A stretch of DNA of 64,000 bases from Mytilus trossulus (GCF_036588685.1 NC_086379.1:15547862-15611861); one strand, 5' to 3'. Counted from the first letter of the stretch, positions 11,801 to 24,100 are shown. The notes: generated by a model from the sequence alone, not told the origin. Made by a program: numbers and translations.

Positions 11801-12635
11801 AAATAAAAATATAAATTTATTAACAATAATTAGTAACAGATGCCATGTATGGCAGAAAAAATTGAATTTATATTCATCTTTTATCCATTTTGCGCTTTAT
11901 TATTTAAGGTCTTTAATGAAGAAAATCTGCCATGTGTATGCTGAGTTCGTCATATGAAAAAGCCTCAGGTCAGATTAACAGTCATTGGTATTAAATGCAT
12001 TATGCTATATCAAGCTTTATTGTTATCATTATATGGTTAAATATGGTCATTATACTTTGGGAATGCAAGTTAATGACTTTCTTTGTTTAATGCACTGTTA
12101 TTAATCAGCCCTAGTACTGTACACGAGTCTGTGGTTACAGATTAGTGTTAACTAGTGAACAAAGTTATTACTATTTATCTATTTGTACAGAAAATGTACC
12201 AGTCATGCCAACCATCTATAATGGAAAACACACTGTACAGAGACTAGGAACATACATATTGTTCACTGACACTACGTTGAGTAATATGAAAAATTATGTA
12301 CATCATGCCGATTCATGGTACATGTACATGTAAATTCATTATTTTTTATTCCCAGATAAATATATAATTCAAGTAAAATCCTTGCTGTCGAATAACGATG
12401 TTAGATTTTGTGTATGATAGCCGAGTAATGAATAGTCTATTGTCTTTCTTTTAATGCTTCCTCTGAAGAAAGTATATCGACCCCCCCCCCCCCCCCCCTT
12501 TTTTTTTTATTAACATCAATCTTTTTCAAGGTTGAAATGCGTATTGTGGTTGCTGTTTTCTATTACAAATAAAATTGCAATTCAAGTATTTTAAGGTTGT
12601 TACAAATATACTATATTGTAAAGGTGTTTTACCAT
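8865..12635 (-). CDS. SNU13: SNU13 / NHP2-like protein 1 (15.5K RNA-binding protein), complete, 5 coding exons
   Basis: Coding exons on the minus strand: 12633-12635 (ATG only, donor ATG|GTAAAA), 11680-11797, 10979-11082, 10343-10376 and 8865-8989 (stop TAA). All junctions are GT-AG and phases join exactly to 127 codons, against 128 in human. The protein carries the L7Ae/NHP2 kink-turn binding signature [14 protein letters not shown] (residues 35-48), then [41 protein letters not shown] and the C-terminal [13 protein letters not shown]13 binds kink-turns in U4 snRNA of the U4/U6.U5 tri-snRNP and in box C/D snoRNAs, so it acts in the nucleus and nucleolus in splicing and rRNA modification. An ATG-only first coding exon also occurs in vertebrate SNU13, as I recall. 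Two introns carry minisatellites. It faces DMC1 head to head with about 5.5 kb between them. Confidence 0.96.
9329..10132. repeat. 30-bp minisatellite in the last SNU13 intron
   Basis: About 26 tandem units of 30 bp (GCTTGTGTGTCTTGTATAAG plus CATCGTGTTA). From 9361 to 10080 there are 24 units in perfect register with very few substitutions (GTGTAA, CATTGTG, CTTATG variants). The first unit has an extra TG and the last two lack TT. Homogeneity is high, suggesting recent expansion or homogenisation. The unit length is a multiple of 3, so long open frames on both strands (up to 264 codons) are artefacts of the repeat. Confidence 0.97.
10594..10889. repeat. higher-order tandem repeat (46 bp within 125 bp) in a SNU13 intron
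   Basis: A 46-bp unit, CTCATTGTGGAAGATCTTTC onward to TTTACATTGTA, occurs at 10594, 10640, 10719, 10765 and 10844. After each pair comes a 33-bp linker containing GAGTAAATATACAGTTTGGG, giving a 125-bp higher-order unit repeated about 2.4 times. Only the last copy has TATTGCC instead of TATGGCC. Confidence 0.9.
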
Positions 12636-13000
12636 GATTGTTGTACAAAATATTCCCTCGGCTGAAAGCTTCACTGGGCCTCGTGGTAATGTTTTCGTTT
12701 GTGCCTCGTGTTAAAAACCGGATGTTGATTTACCGATCGACGTTTTTAAAGCGTTTATTGTTACGGACTTAAAATCATCATACAAACATTTTAAAGACGT
12801 CGATTATCTCGCACGTGTTAGCAGACGACAAGTTTTGTAGCAGAAAGAGCAAGGTTGTAACTGGCGTGAAGAAGAACTATGTAAGAAAATTAATAACTGT
12901 AAACAGTTCTAGTTTTCCCACACTTCAAGGTTTTTGTGTGTAAATCTGAATAGTTGAAAGCTCAGCATCAACTTCATCAATAAATTCGTAATGTAAAGCC
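12636..13000. promoter_or_regulatory. SNU13 5' UTR and upstream region
   Basis: The sequence directly upstream (minus strand) of the SNU13 ATG. It holds no recognisable coding sequence. Transcription start and promoter elements could not be fixed by eye. A C18/T-rich homopolymer tract at 12481-12508 lies inside the first intron. Confidence 0.3.
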
Positions 13001-13427
13001 TGAATCTCCAAAGATAAGATAAGATAAGAAAACTTTATTTTGATTCGGCATGATGATGAGTACAAATAAGCAACACAAGCTCTAAGGAGCTTTTGACCGA
13101 ATATAAAAACATATAAATAACATAAAAACAGTGCATTTTGACATATAAAACAACCTGTAATACAAAGTTGAAATCTCGCATACATAGCATGCAATAAAAA
13201 TAATCAACAAATTTTAGAATGAAGTAAAAACATGCTTGACCAGAGCATCCAAAAGCAGCCTAAATAATAAAACAGTTTAAGAATTATCTGCAAGCAGAAC
13301 AGTGACATTCCAAACCGTTCCAGGACTGAACAAGACTTTTAAAATGTGAAAAACTTTTTTCAGTCCTGAAATGGTTTGGAAGACACTTCCATAAAGTAGC
13401 AGCAGCAAATTTGAACGCTTTTTTACC

Positions 13428-14452
13428 CAGGGGCGGATTTAGGCGGGGGCGTGGCGGGCGTGCGCCCCCCCTAAAATTTGCAAAGTATGGGTTGACTTCA
13501 ACATATTTTAGTATCAAAAGAGAACATTGAATCAATCTTTTTTAACATTCAAAGTATATAAAACAGTCAGTTTAACCGAATCAACGTGACTACTAATCAA
13601 GTGACCTACGCTTTATAAAAGTTCTAAAATAATTTCAAAGGAAGGTGTCAAACGCGGAGCTGCGTTTGATGACAAATATAATAGGTTTTTAGCAGTTACA
13701 GTAAAAACAAATGTTACATTGTATTTGCGGTTTTTATAATCAATTTGCTTGATAATCGAAGTTCCAAAACATTCCTTACTTACTTTCATAATTTCATCAT
13801 GACACCGTCAAGAAAACAGTCGGCAGGTGAGATTCTTTTATAGTATCCGTAATGAAAGATAGAAATACTGTTTCAAGCGACAGGTTAGTTTATTAATTAG
13901 TATCTCTGTGTCTGTATTTATTTCTCACTTGCAACCTAAATATTTAGCCGAATTGTGTACCGTATTACTGTATGCTTGAGATCCCAAGAAAATAAATGTA
14001 ACTGCGTAAATGTATCTCATTCTGATTTTAGTTGTTTGAGGCGAACACAGTAAAGTCTGGCACGACCTCCGAAAATAAAAAAAAACACCAAAAAAACAGA
14101 TAGTATGAAAGGACAATTAAAAATCGCTGGTAAAAGTAGAGCTTTTCGTTTGAAAAATATATTGGTCAGGTGAGCAATTGTGATCTGTCTCGTCTCACTT
14201 TGCGTCCTTCTGTCCGCACGCGCACGTCCATCTGTAGATTGTTGTCAGGTGTGGATTAAGGTGGTTTCAGCTTGAAACTTTAATTCCTCGCTAATTTTAA
14301 CACACATTAGTTCGAGATATCTACATTTCACTCCTTGAGAAGAATATTTCAATAATTTTACCTAAAACAAACTTCAAAAATTTTTCGCATCGCTCCGCTC
14401 GGCGAAAAAAAAATTGCGCCCCCCCTAACTTGAAATCCTGGATCCGCCCCTG
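13428..14452. mobile_element. DNA transposon with CAGGGGCGGAT inverted ends, inserted in the LINE
   Basis: The left end reads CAGGGGCGGATTTAGG and the right end reads CCTGGATCCGCCCCTG, its near-inverse. Inner flanks also mirror each other (GCGCCCCCCCTAAAA against GCGCCCCCCCTAACTT). It interrupts the LINE reading frame between TRYG and KKAF. TACC at 13424-13427 recurs at 14454-14457, a probable 4-bp or shorter target duplication. No transposase was recognised inside. Related small elements lie at 17641-17752. Confidence 0.75.
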
Positions 14453-14751
14453 CTACCGTAACGGGTTGACTTTACCTGTGGAATTTCAAGAATATTTACA
14501 TACCTGAAAGAATATTTAGATTTTTTGACATTCACCAAATTTTGTAAGCACACAGGAGCGATGTTGTTTATAATTTGAAAAGTTTCTAGAGCCATTGTTC
14601 TTATCCGTCTGATCTGCAAGGAAGGCACCTTAGCTTTAAGTAAGAGGTCCTTGTAGGAGCTGATAAAATCCTCATAAACAAAACGGAGTGCTCTTTCCTG
14701 CACCTTTTCTAGTTTTTTGGAATTTTTCTCAGTGCAAAAATGCCATGCCAA

Positions 14752-15271
14752 CAGTGATCTGGAAAGATTTTTTCTCTATGGGCCCAGGGCCCCAAAAAAT
14801 AAAATCAATAAGCCATTTTTAAAATTAATGGGCCATATTGTCAAACGAGGGGCAGTGATCGGGAAGTTCGAGCGTCATGCTTTATTCCCGTCTCGTCTGT
14901 ACTAGCCAACTTTCACAGAATTAAAGTTTTTTACTTTGAAAATTTATATTATGGATGATGGTTCATTATGTTTTTTCGGTAAACAGACATACCGCACGTT
15001 GCTATCTTTAAAGAAGGAAAACGCCCGAGACATCCCAATATATATTGGTGGTGCTCCTGTCATTGGATGGAACACAACACAGTTTTGTACACCAATATGG
15101 CGACAAGAAACACTCATGACACGATTGGCAATCCATTTTACGATATCTAAACGTTTACATACGAAGCGAAAAATATTGTGCGCCACAAGGGCGCTTGCAT
15201 TTGTCACTCCATGCGCCATTTCTGGTCAAAATGCGCAATTGGCGCATGGCGCTCAACCTTCCCGATCACTG
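14752..15271. mobile_element. DNA transposon with CAGTGATC inverted ends, 6-bp target duplication, inserted in the LINE
   Basis: The left end is CAGTGATCTGGAAAG, the right end CTTCCCGATCACTG. It is flanked by TGCCAA at 14746-14751 and 15272-15277, and it splits the LINE frame exactly between FCPLA and WHFC. A second left-like end, CAGTGATCGGGAAGTTCGAG, starts at 14853 and matches the right end better than the outer end does, so the element is composite or has a duplicated terminus. It encodes no recognised protein. Confidence 0.78.
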
Positions 15272-15741
15272 TGCCAAAGGGCAAAAATTAAAATTACTAA
15301 GAATAAAAGTATGAAATATAGTAAGTTTACTAAGTCTATCCAAAAATGAGCCTAAAAGTTTTAAAACATTTAATTGCTGTGATGCCTTCCTACAGATTGA
15401 GCTGATATGAACATCAAAATTTAGCTGGTAGTCTATTTCAATACCTAATAATTTTACTGTTTTTTCACATGTGAGGTTCGAATTTTGAATATGTATAGAT
15501 GGGTTCTTTTCAAAGGTCTTTTTGTCAACAGCCAAAACAGTCATGAAATCTGTCATGTCATGAATTCGAACATATGCATACTTTTTCACAGGAAATCGTT
15601 ACAAGGAAAGTTGGGATTTTAAGTCCTAGGAATTAGTGGCCCAAAAAAAAGGATCATTCTACTACAAGTAACTTGTGGAACAGTGTATGGATCTCTCTGA
15701 AATTCAGTAACAGTACCACCAAGGTTCTATACACATTCGCC

Positions 15742-17275
15742 CTAGTAGTAGTATGTGTTCGCCCTGATACCTTTTCGCCCGGGGTCCATTTGCCCTAAAA
15801 AATATTTTTTTATATAATTATTGTCTAGTCGCATAATTGTAAGCATTTGAACAAAATATTAAGTTTGTTGAAAAATTGACAAAATATTTATATTGGCTAT
15901 TGCTGCAATCTAATATATATGTTCCTGCTGCAATCAAGTTATCATTTTCCCTTTGATTTTCAGAGTTGTATACTAAAGTTTATTGAATAAATGCACAGTT
16001 ATACCCCAATGGGGTTGAAGGCACATATAAATGAACACAATACATCATACAAAAATAACAACAAAAGAACAAACATTATATACATATAAGTATCTATCAT
16101 GCAGTTGTTGAGTCCACTCTCCTCAGTGACCATGACTTTTTAACAAATGGAGCCGTATACTGCATAATTGACGGACACGAAAGACATAAAACCAATTTAT
16201 CCACATTATCCATATTATCTATATCAAAATAGGTATTTCTAACTTTCTGTAAAAATTCAAGTCTCAAATCTTTATTTTTAATACATGTAAATAAAAAATG
16301 TTCTTCATCATCTATTTTATTTAGACAACAATGTTGACATAAACGTTCTTCCCTTTTTATATTTTTGTATCTACCCCTTTCAATTTCCAAAATATGGTCA
16401 CTTACCCTTAATTTAGTAAATTTTTTCCTTATTTCAAAGTTATTCTCTTTAAGTAAATAAGGCTCAGTTTCATATTTCTTTTTGATTTTACTATAGATAA
16501 ATAATTTATTATTTTCTGTTAAAGAATTTAATTTTTTAAAGAACAGCTTTTTATAGTTTTCTTGCATAATATCTTTCATTTGTTTATTCATTTTATATTT
16601 TTCTTTTATGAAGTCAATATTTTGTATATCAGATATATTTAAATTATTTTCATGAATTATATTTTTTACAAAAGTATACCAAGAATAGGTTCCTGATTCA
16701 TCCAACAGTTTAGTTGTGCAGTATGCATCATATAACAACGGATTAATTTCTGTGTTAGATACTCTTGCCATATATTTTAGTGCTTGAACCTTTACATATA
16801 CATCTATTGGATATTGTCCTAACTCTGCCCTTGATGCAATGTTAACTGAATACAATGACAGTCAATGTATTTATATTTATTATTGATATTTGTTAACAAA
16901 ATAATTGTAATCAGTCAATTAGGAATGTAACTGAGACTAGTCTCAGAGTATAATAATTAATGAACTTGTAATTCTGTTTCATGATTTACAGTTCGTACAC
17001 CATTGTTTTTATTAATTTCAAACTGAATATTTTATCTGAACTGTTTGTTTTTATTGATTAATCCCTCAAAAGACAAGTATCACAATAATCAGTGACCCAA
17101 ATAATTTAATGATCCTAAACAAGTCATAAACTTTTAAATATTTTCAAGTTTCCATAAATTTCAAGAATATATACCAATGAAATATCTAAATAAGTTTATT
17201 CAACTGCAATGCCCCGAATATTAATATTTTCGTAGTAGGGCGAACAAACTTAGGGCAAACATGTTAGTAAGCAAA
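15742..17275. mobile_element. possible element with TTCGCCCT-type inverted ends enclosing a LINE fragment
   Basis: Left: ATTCGCCCTAGTAGTAG, then GTTCGCCCTGATACC and CATTTGCCCTAAAA. Right, inverted: CGTAGTAGGGCGAAC and TTAGGGCAAACATG near 17231-17260. The subterminal motif style resembles the better-defined element at 36416-37041. Ends and target duplication could not be fixed. Confidence 0.4.
16097..16855 (-). pseudogene. C-terminal part of a non-LTR retrotransposon ORF2, 252 codons
   Basis: An uninterrupted open frame whose last third has the zinc-knuckle-like motif at the end of many LINE ORF2 proteins: RLCQHCCLNKIDDEEHFLFT then C, a CX2C...HX4C arrangement preceded by RGRYKNIKREER. The N-terminal side (RAELGQYPIDVYVKVQALKY) also resembles the region after the reverse transcriptase domain. 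No reverse-transcriptase or endonuclease domain lies upstream, so this is a 5'-truncated copy. It differs from the LINE at 13.0-15.6 kb. The unbroken frame suggests a young insertion. Confidence 0.7.
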
Positions 17276-17640
17276 CAGACTGGTCTGATACTGTTAGGAT
17301 TCATCATTGGTTTTGGGGGTTATGGCTCAAATCGTTTAAGAATAAGGCCATTAAGGGGCAAAAAAGGGAAAGGGGGGGGGGGGGGGGGGGGGGGTATCAT
17401 TCAATAGTCTATTTGCCATTCCCGTAATTGACTCCATAATTACAGATCTTTTTATAGTTGTCATGAGGGACATAAATTTTAATTTACAATAGAGAGCTAA
17501 CAGAAAGAGCAATTTACCTGTGCGTAATGTGAGTAATCTAAGGACCTTGAGGTTTTAAAATCTTTTAATTATATTGTTGTAAAGCTTGTTACTTTTGACA
17601 TCCAAAATTATTTTATATGAAAATTACTTAAACCGCTTTG

Positions 17641-17752
17641 CAGGGGCAGATCCAGTCATTTTTAAAAGGGGGGATTTCTGTCCTGATTCAAATGCATTGA
17701 TGGTCCAAAAAAAGGGGGTTCCAACCCTCAACCCCACCTGGATCCGCCACTG
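17641..17752. mobile_element. short MITE, 112 bp, CAGGGGCAGATCCAG ends
   Basis: Begins CAGGGGCAGATCCAG and ends CTGGATCCGCCACTG. The flanks share CTTTG (17636-17640 and 17753-17757, extendable to GCTTTGCA with overlap into the ends). It belongs with the element at 13428-14452 by its terminal sequence. It lies upstream of the first DMC1 coding exon. Confidence 0.7.
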
Positions 17753-18156
17753 CTTTGCATTGGCAAAAGCCAATTTTGTTCAGTATAGAACCAGTCTACT
17801 ATTGACAAGGGGAAGTAATTTGAGGCTATAAAATTTGTTTTGTTTGATTACAATAAACAGAAATTTAAACTACAATAATTACAATGATTTGAATTACCTC
17901 CCTTACATTGCTTTTAAATTATGTATTGATTTATTTCACTTGACTGGACGGAGTCAAAAGGGTGCACTCATCATTGACCAGTCCATCTACTGATAGATGT
18001 TTTGGAATAAACTCATTGATGAAGTCATTGAAGTGTCCAGTTATAGTCATTGTTTATTCGTTTGGTGACATCGATAGTGATTAGAAATCAGTGATAATTA
18101 TAATGCCGTATATTGAAGTGATTTTGAAAAAATCTTGATGATTTTTTTTTTTATAG
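17753..18156 (+). other. upstream of DMC1; acceptor of the first coding exon
   Basis: The first DMC1 coding exon begins after a polypyrimidine tract and TTTATAG at 18150-18156, eight bases before the ATG. An upstream non-coding exon is therefore likely. Its position could not be found by eye. No other gene is seen here. Confidence 0.4.
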
Positions 18157-18164
18157 AGCAAATC

Positions 18165-21100
18165 ATGCAGCAGGAAGACCAGGTTGTTGAAGAAGAGTTA
18201 GTTGTGAATGAAGATGATGAAGAGGTATGGCTCCTTGCATTTTAGTAACAACTCTTTGAAATTAGTTTAACATTATTATATACTGAATACTCTCTCTGCA
18301 AACTGTAGTCCAGTCTCTTCATTTACTTTTATTGGAATAACAATATAATTTATGAAGAGTGTTGGCTGCTACTGTACCTACAAATGATTTACATTTAAAA
18401 TGTTTTGTTATAAGAAATTCCTAATGTCACAATTGTTTGTGTCAAAAAATGAAATAGCAGGTGCACAACTTTGTATTGTGGAGTATTTGTGCAAGTATAG
18501 TAGTAGTCTATTGAGCTGATTTCAAGGACATATTAACATAAAATGAGATGCAAATGACAAGGCAAGCTCACTCAGCTGATAGATGTGATCAGTATTTTTC
18601 ACCTTCAGACCTAAGTGATGTTACATTTATACATATTTTTGCATATATAAATATTTATATAAGGAGTGCACTCTAGTGGTTGAGCTGAAAATGTAGAGAA
18701 AATGGAACAATTTGTTCCCAAGTTGAGATTTTTAATAATAGAGTTATACCTACCAGTGAAAATTGACATTTATTAAATTAGAATATAATTCGTGGTAACT
18801 AGTTCTCATCGCAAACATCTAGGTGATCTAGAAATAAAAACATCCCTAGGATGTCCGATCACCTTACCTGTGTAATACACCCCACTACAGGTAAATATAC
18901 AGGTATTCTCATCAGTTTTAATTTTTGCGAGCTAGCGAACAGATGTTCTCGTCGCTGCAAAGTTTTCAAAAAACTCTAGTGGTTGAGCTGAAAATGTAGA
19001 GAAAATCTACAGTCTCAGTAACAGTACAGGTTATAACATGCCAGAAGACAGTTTCAATTAAAATTATGTTCTTCAGCTTCCTTCTTCTTTCAGAATGATA
19101 GGTAGTACGTGCCAGTTGAGGGGAGTGTTCATGTTGTTAATCATTTACTATTTCAGGAATCACTATTCCAGGACATAGATCTTCTGCAGAATCATGGAAT
19201 TGTAAGTTTTAACTTATATAAGTCATTTAATTCCTGTTAATTCAGGAGGTTCCCAGTTGGAAAATGTATAGAAAAGTTTAAAGTTGCATTTGTACAAGAA
19301 CAATAATGTGTACTACATGTAGTATCACAATATCAGAAATTTCATGTGATTTTACATTCATCCTATAGTCAAAACATATTTAGATGGTCTCCAAACTAGT
19401 TTTGCTACTGTGAATTTCAAGAAGAGGTAATTTTTCTTATCTGGGTTCAAACTACATCTCGGTCTTTCTCATGTGTACAAGTATTTTGTAATCACAAAAG
19501 ACGATTGAGGTAGAAAGATTTTACTGCTAATAGCACAGTTCAATGTTTGAAACAGATGTAAACAGTAAAGGTGCCTCATAAAATATGTTATGAAGTTTCG
19601 TTCGTCAGGCTTAAATTAAAATATTGTTTGTTTGCCCTTTTATACAGGCCGACCCTATCAATTCCTTCCGCCTGAAAATCTTTTATTTGCATTTACCAGC
19701 AAGGTTTTATTTGATTTTATTTTTTTGTTCCTATCAAAAAATCTTATATTTGTATTTCCCGCTCAAAACTTTTTAACCGGAATCCTCAGGTTTAACTTTA
19801 CGTATAAGGTCCAGTCTGTTTGGTATCACCTGAGCGTTTGACATGAACACTTGCATTTGAAGTTTCATAGCATTTGTTTGAAATCAATGTTGAATGCTTT
19901 CTGAAATCATGATATGAAGTACGTTACTCTGTACCTTTAAACTTAAAGTAGGGTTCATTTACAAAAAAGTTTGTTTGATACAAAATTATTAACGTGTGTA
20001 CAAACTAATTTGTAAACGGACGTTGTATTCTATGTAGGGATGGCCTTTTGTGATCCGCATATCAGAATGAGTATGTAAACGATGCCGCTATATCATTTAT
20101 ATCTGATATAAACCAAAAGTGACAAAACCCTGTAAAGTGGAGAATATCTGGCAGTAAAATCGCCAAGTTTTCCATACAGATCATTTATAAATTTGATGCA
20201 AAATACGTGACAATTGAGTTATAAGTCTTGTAGCATTTTTATTGGAAACAAAGGCGCACACGAAATTTGTAACACTCTAGGGACTTTTTCTTCTAGTATT
20301 TTTATATGTCTGCCCGGACATTATCTTACCAGTACAAAGTTATCTCTTATATATTTTTTTTTTCAAAACTATTAGTCCCAGCGGAAAACTTATTTGCAAA
20401 AACAAAACGGACAAAAATGACATTATGCAGATTTTGTATCTATAAAATAAAATATTTTACCTACCTACCTACCCATGACAAATAATATACCGAGCTAAGT
20501 TTTTTTTGGGGGGAAAAAAATAAATATTTCACCTACCTACCTACCCTGTTTCAAAACATAGGGTCGGAAAAGGGCAAACAAACAATATTTTAATTAAGGC
20601 CTCATGGAATTTATATGGATTTTTTTTATTATTATTCTCTGCTTTAGTCATTTAGTAAAACAGATTAAGGAATGGAACCAATATATTCCAAACCTTTTTT
20701 CAATGTGAATTATTAGAAAGGAAATTGGGGTATGTGTCAAAGATATGTAGCAGGAACAACTCTGCTGGAGATTCGGGAATGAGGGCAACAGCTAATTCTA
20801 GTTTGTAAACTGATGTGAACGGAAATGACTGATGCCAAATGTGATGCACTATAATATATCTAAGTAAATGCAAACCAAAAACTGAAAACAATATATAATT
20901 TAATCAACAAAGTACAACTTTTATCATGATATGCCAAAGGTAAGTAGAAATGGAGCATTCAATAAGTTCAAATTAAAGGTACTTAGGAGCAAGGCTTCCA
21001 AAACGGTCATACATTCTGGTCATTTGTATAATGTCCGGTAAAAGACCGGCTGGGCAAAGCATGAAACGGTCATATACTTTTTAGTTTCAAAGGATTTTTC

Positions 21101-24100
21101 GGTCATTTTAACATATAAATTCACGATCTTTTTGACCCAACATTTTGCCTTTAACAGCCATACATTTCCGGTCATAAAAGTGACATAATGATTAATTACT
21201 ATCAAAACAACCCCTACTTTAGTACTTTCTAATTTTAATCAAGGCTAATTAGTTGTTGGACAGCTGAAAACTACCTGTTCAGGTGACAGGTAAACTATTT
21301 TCAGTACTGGACATTGTAAAAAATTAATCAGTCCATTCCCAATTATTTTCGTACATTTCAGCAGCTTGTATCTAATTGATTTAAAATATATAATAAATAC
21401 ATTTATAAACATGATTTGATAAATCATTTAAAAAGGTTTTAAATGAAAAATCGTCAGAACTACGTTGTATGAACAAGAACACGTGTGCGCATGTGCACAG
21501 GTGGGAAATTCAATTATGCATCCTACATTTCTTCAAAAATGCTAAAACTATCATTAATGCCTGTATCTAATGTTCATTTCAAGTGTTTTGTTGAAAAAAT
21601 TAAATGGAAAGAGCTTCTTCGCTCAGTAGTTCTATGTTAACGTACATGGATTTTACGTATCCGTTTATGGTCCATGTTTTACCATTGTCAAGTCAACATC
21701 CGGTTTTGAAAAATTTGACTTTAAAAACGAAAATAAAGTTCTAGACAACTTCATTTTGCACAAATAAAGAGTCTAATGCAGATATGAGCACGTTGATGTG
21801 CACACTTTGAATGATGCAATGTCAATTTTAACATTTTATGTCAGAACATCAAATTCATATCAAAGTAAAGTTTAATATCGATTTTAATTTAATGTCAATG
21901 GGATGGCCATCTGATTACCATAATTGCCTTTTGTGACTTTGTCTTAGGGATTAAAATTCGGATCAGATATGAAATGTCTGGCTGGCTCAGAAAATTTTTG
22001 GAAGCCCTGCTTAGGAGGCATGTAGTAAATGCACTAACCTAAACGATGGTTGGAAAGCTTGGCTTTCTTTGGTTGGACTGAAAGTCAGTCCTCAGAGGAT
22101 TCAACATAACAATCTAAACCCATTTATATAAAACATAAGTTTCTCGCAGAAGGTAGCCAAAGATTTTGCAACGATGCAAATATTAAACTTTACAATATAA
22201 ATAAATATCTTTAATCAATGAATTCAAATAGCAAAAGCTATGCAATTTAACAAATATATACTTAATAAGCTTCATGTAAATTATTTAACACTGAAATATG
22301 AAATTTATAGTTTAAACAAGGGAAATAATAATGACATGATAATCCTAACTGCCACAGATACATCAACCCGCTCAGATTGCAAACCACAGCCCACAACCAA
22401 CAATGAGTCTTCAAAGCAGCAAGGAAATACCATTCAAACTTTGTGTCATTTATAATTTGCATCATTTAATTATTTTTTTAATTTATAGAATGTAGCTGAC
22501 ATAAAGAAACTGAAGCAAGTGGGAATATGTACCATAAAGGCATGTATTGTATAAACTTTAAGTACTACTTCCATTATTTATTATCAAATCTCAAACAAAG
22601 CAAGTGTATTATATTGTACATTTTTTCTGTGCATACTTTTTTGAAATTTTAACCATAAAATATGAAAAATTGTATTATTACAGGGAATCCAAATGACCAC
22701 AAAGAAAAGACTTTGTGCTGTAAAAGGAATTTCTGAAGCAAAAATGGAAAAAATCAAAGAAGCTGCAAATAAGCTCTGTGTATGTATTAATCTACTGTAA
22801 TCATCCTAATATAACTAGTTCTCCCTGTTTTTAGAATAAAATATATATAAGAAGGGAACCTTTCAGTAAAATATATATAAGAAGGGAACATAGTTACACC
22901 GGAAAAAGAATAAAGTCTGGCATTAATTTTCAAAGGAGTGAGTTGGTCCAGTTGAAAAAGTCAAAAATTAGTATTTCTAAGTCCAGCAGTTTAATGATGA
23001 ATGAGATTTTGTTTTTTTAATTTCAGTAGCAGATGCCTCATTTCATTCTTGTATTTCCAGGATCCAGGTTTTTTGACAGCTTTAGAGTATTCAGATAAAA
23101 GAAAAGCTGTCTTCAGAATAACGACCGGAAGCATAGAATTAGAGTAATTAGTTTTTTTAGTTATACTAACATTGTTATTTTTTATACCGTTATGTGTACA
23201 GCAAAGAAAAATCTTTTATATTTATATACATTCTAAAAAAATTAGATTAGAAGTTGATTAAAGAATTGTTTGCACATGTTGCATGTAAATATCAGGTGGG
23301 TCCCTACATTATTTACAAATTTTCACTTCTGACAATATATGTAATAGAGGAATTAATTATTTCATAACAAATCGCTGCATAGATGTTTAGGCCAAATAAA
23401 AAAGTAAGAGTTTACCTTTTTCCCTACCTATGGGGTAGTACCCTATATTTTAAGAAATAGCTTACCTTAAAGTTTTTTTGGTAATTTTCCAATAATCATT
23501 GTTTATAATGTCAGAATTTTTCTCCCATAGCAGAGTTTGTGATAAAGCAAGATTATTTGTCAGTCCTACAAAATATTAGCCAGTCCTAAAAAAATCTTGT
23601 CAATTTTATCATGAAATAAAAATAATAACATATTTTATGGAAAATAACTTAATTTTTATTTGTTTTATTTTTCTCAGCCACCAGCAAATAAACAATGAAT
23701 AACCAATTTCTTTTCTCCTGATTGATCTTATTTAAAGTCATCTTCACTTTTCATTTCATCATCTGAATCACTTTCTCTGTATTTGTTATCCCCATGGAAG
23801 GGTTCAATCACTGATTTTTTGCTTGGGATAGCTAAATGAACAAATTTAGCAGGCCATGTGTTGATCAGAGCTTTGGTTTCCGTAGGTTTCCCTTTGTTTA
23901 TAATAGGAAACCAGTACCGGAAATTACCAGCAGATACATCTAATGATCGAAGTAAATATGTATTGGAATTAGTTGCGGTACAACTAATTACCGATAGAAA
24001 AGGAACTGCAACAGACATTTTTACATTGGTTATCAGGACCGTCACCAGCTTTCAAAATTCTGGTCCGAGCCTGATTTTGACCGACAGGACCGGTAAGACC

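Larger units (their letters stand above)
13008..15589 (-). pseudogene. 5'-truncated LINE (non-LTR retrotransposon) reverse-transcriptase 3' end, split by two DNA transposons
   Basis: Three minus-strand pieces form one C-terminal reverse-transcriptase region: about 15278-15560 (KKTFEKNPSIHIQNSNLTCE, VKLLGIEIDYQLNFD, NVLKLLGSFLDRLSKLTIFH, LSNFNFCPLA), 14458-14745 (WHFCTEKNSKKLEKVQERAL through PQVKSTRYG) and 13284-13427 (KKAFKFAAATLWKCLPNHFR through the stop). The reading frame continues cleanly across both transposon gaps. The end of the 3' region is a pentanucleotide run, AAGATAAGATAAGAT on the plus strand at about 13011-13030, as in LINEs of the CR1/L2/Jockey group with microsatellite tails. 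The 5' part including the YADD catalytic domain is missing, so the copy is dead on arrival. Confidence 0.82.

Noticed and set aside
14936-15349. 137-codon plus-strand frame
   Set aside because: It runs across the right end of a transposon into antisense LINE sequence, so it is a chance junction.
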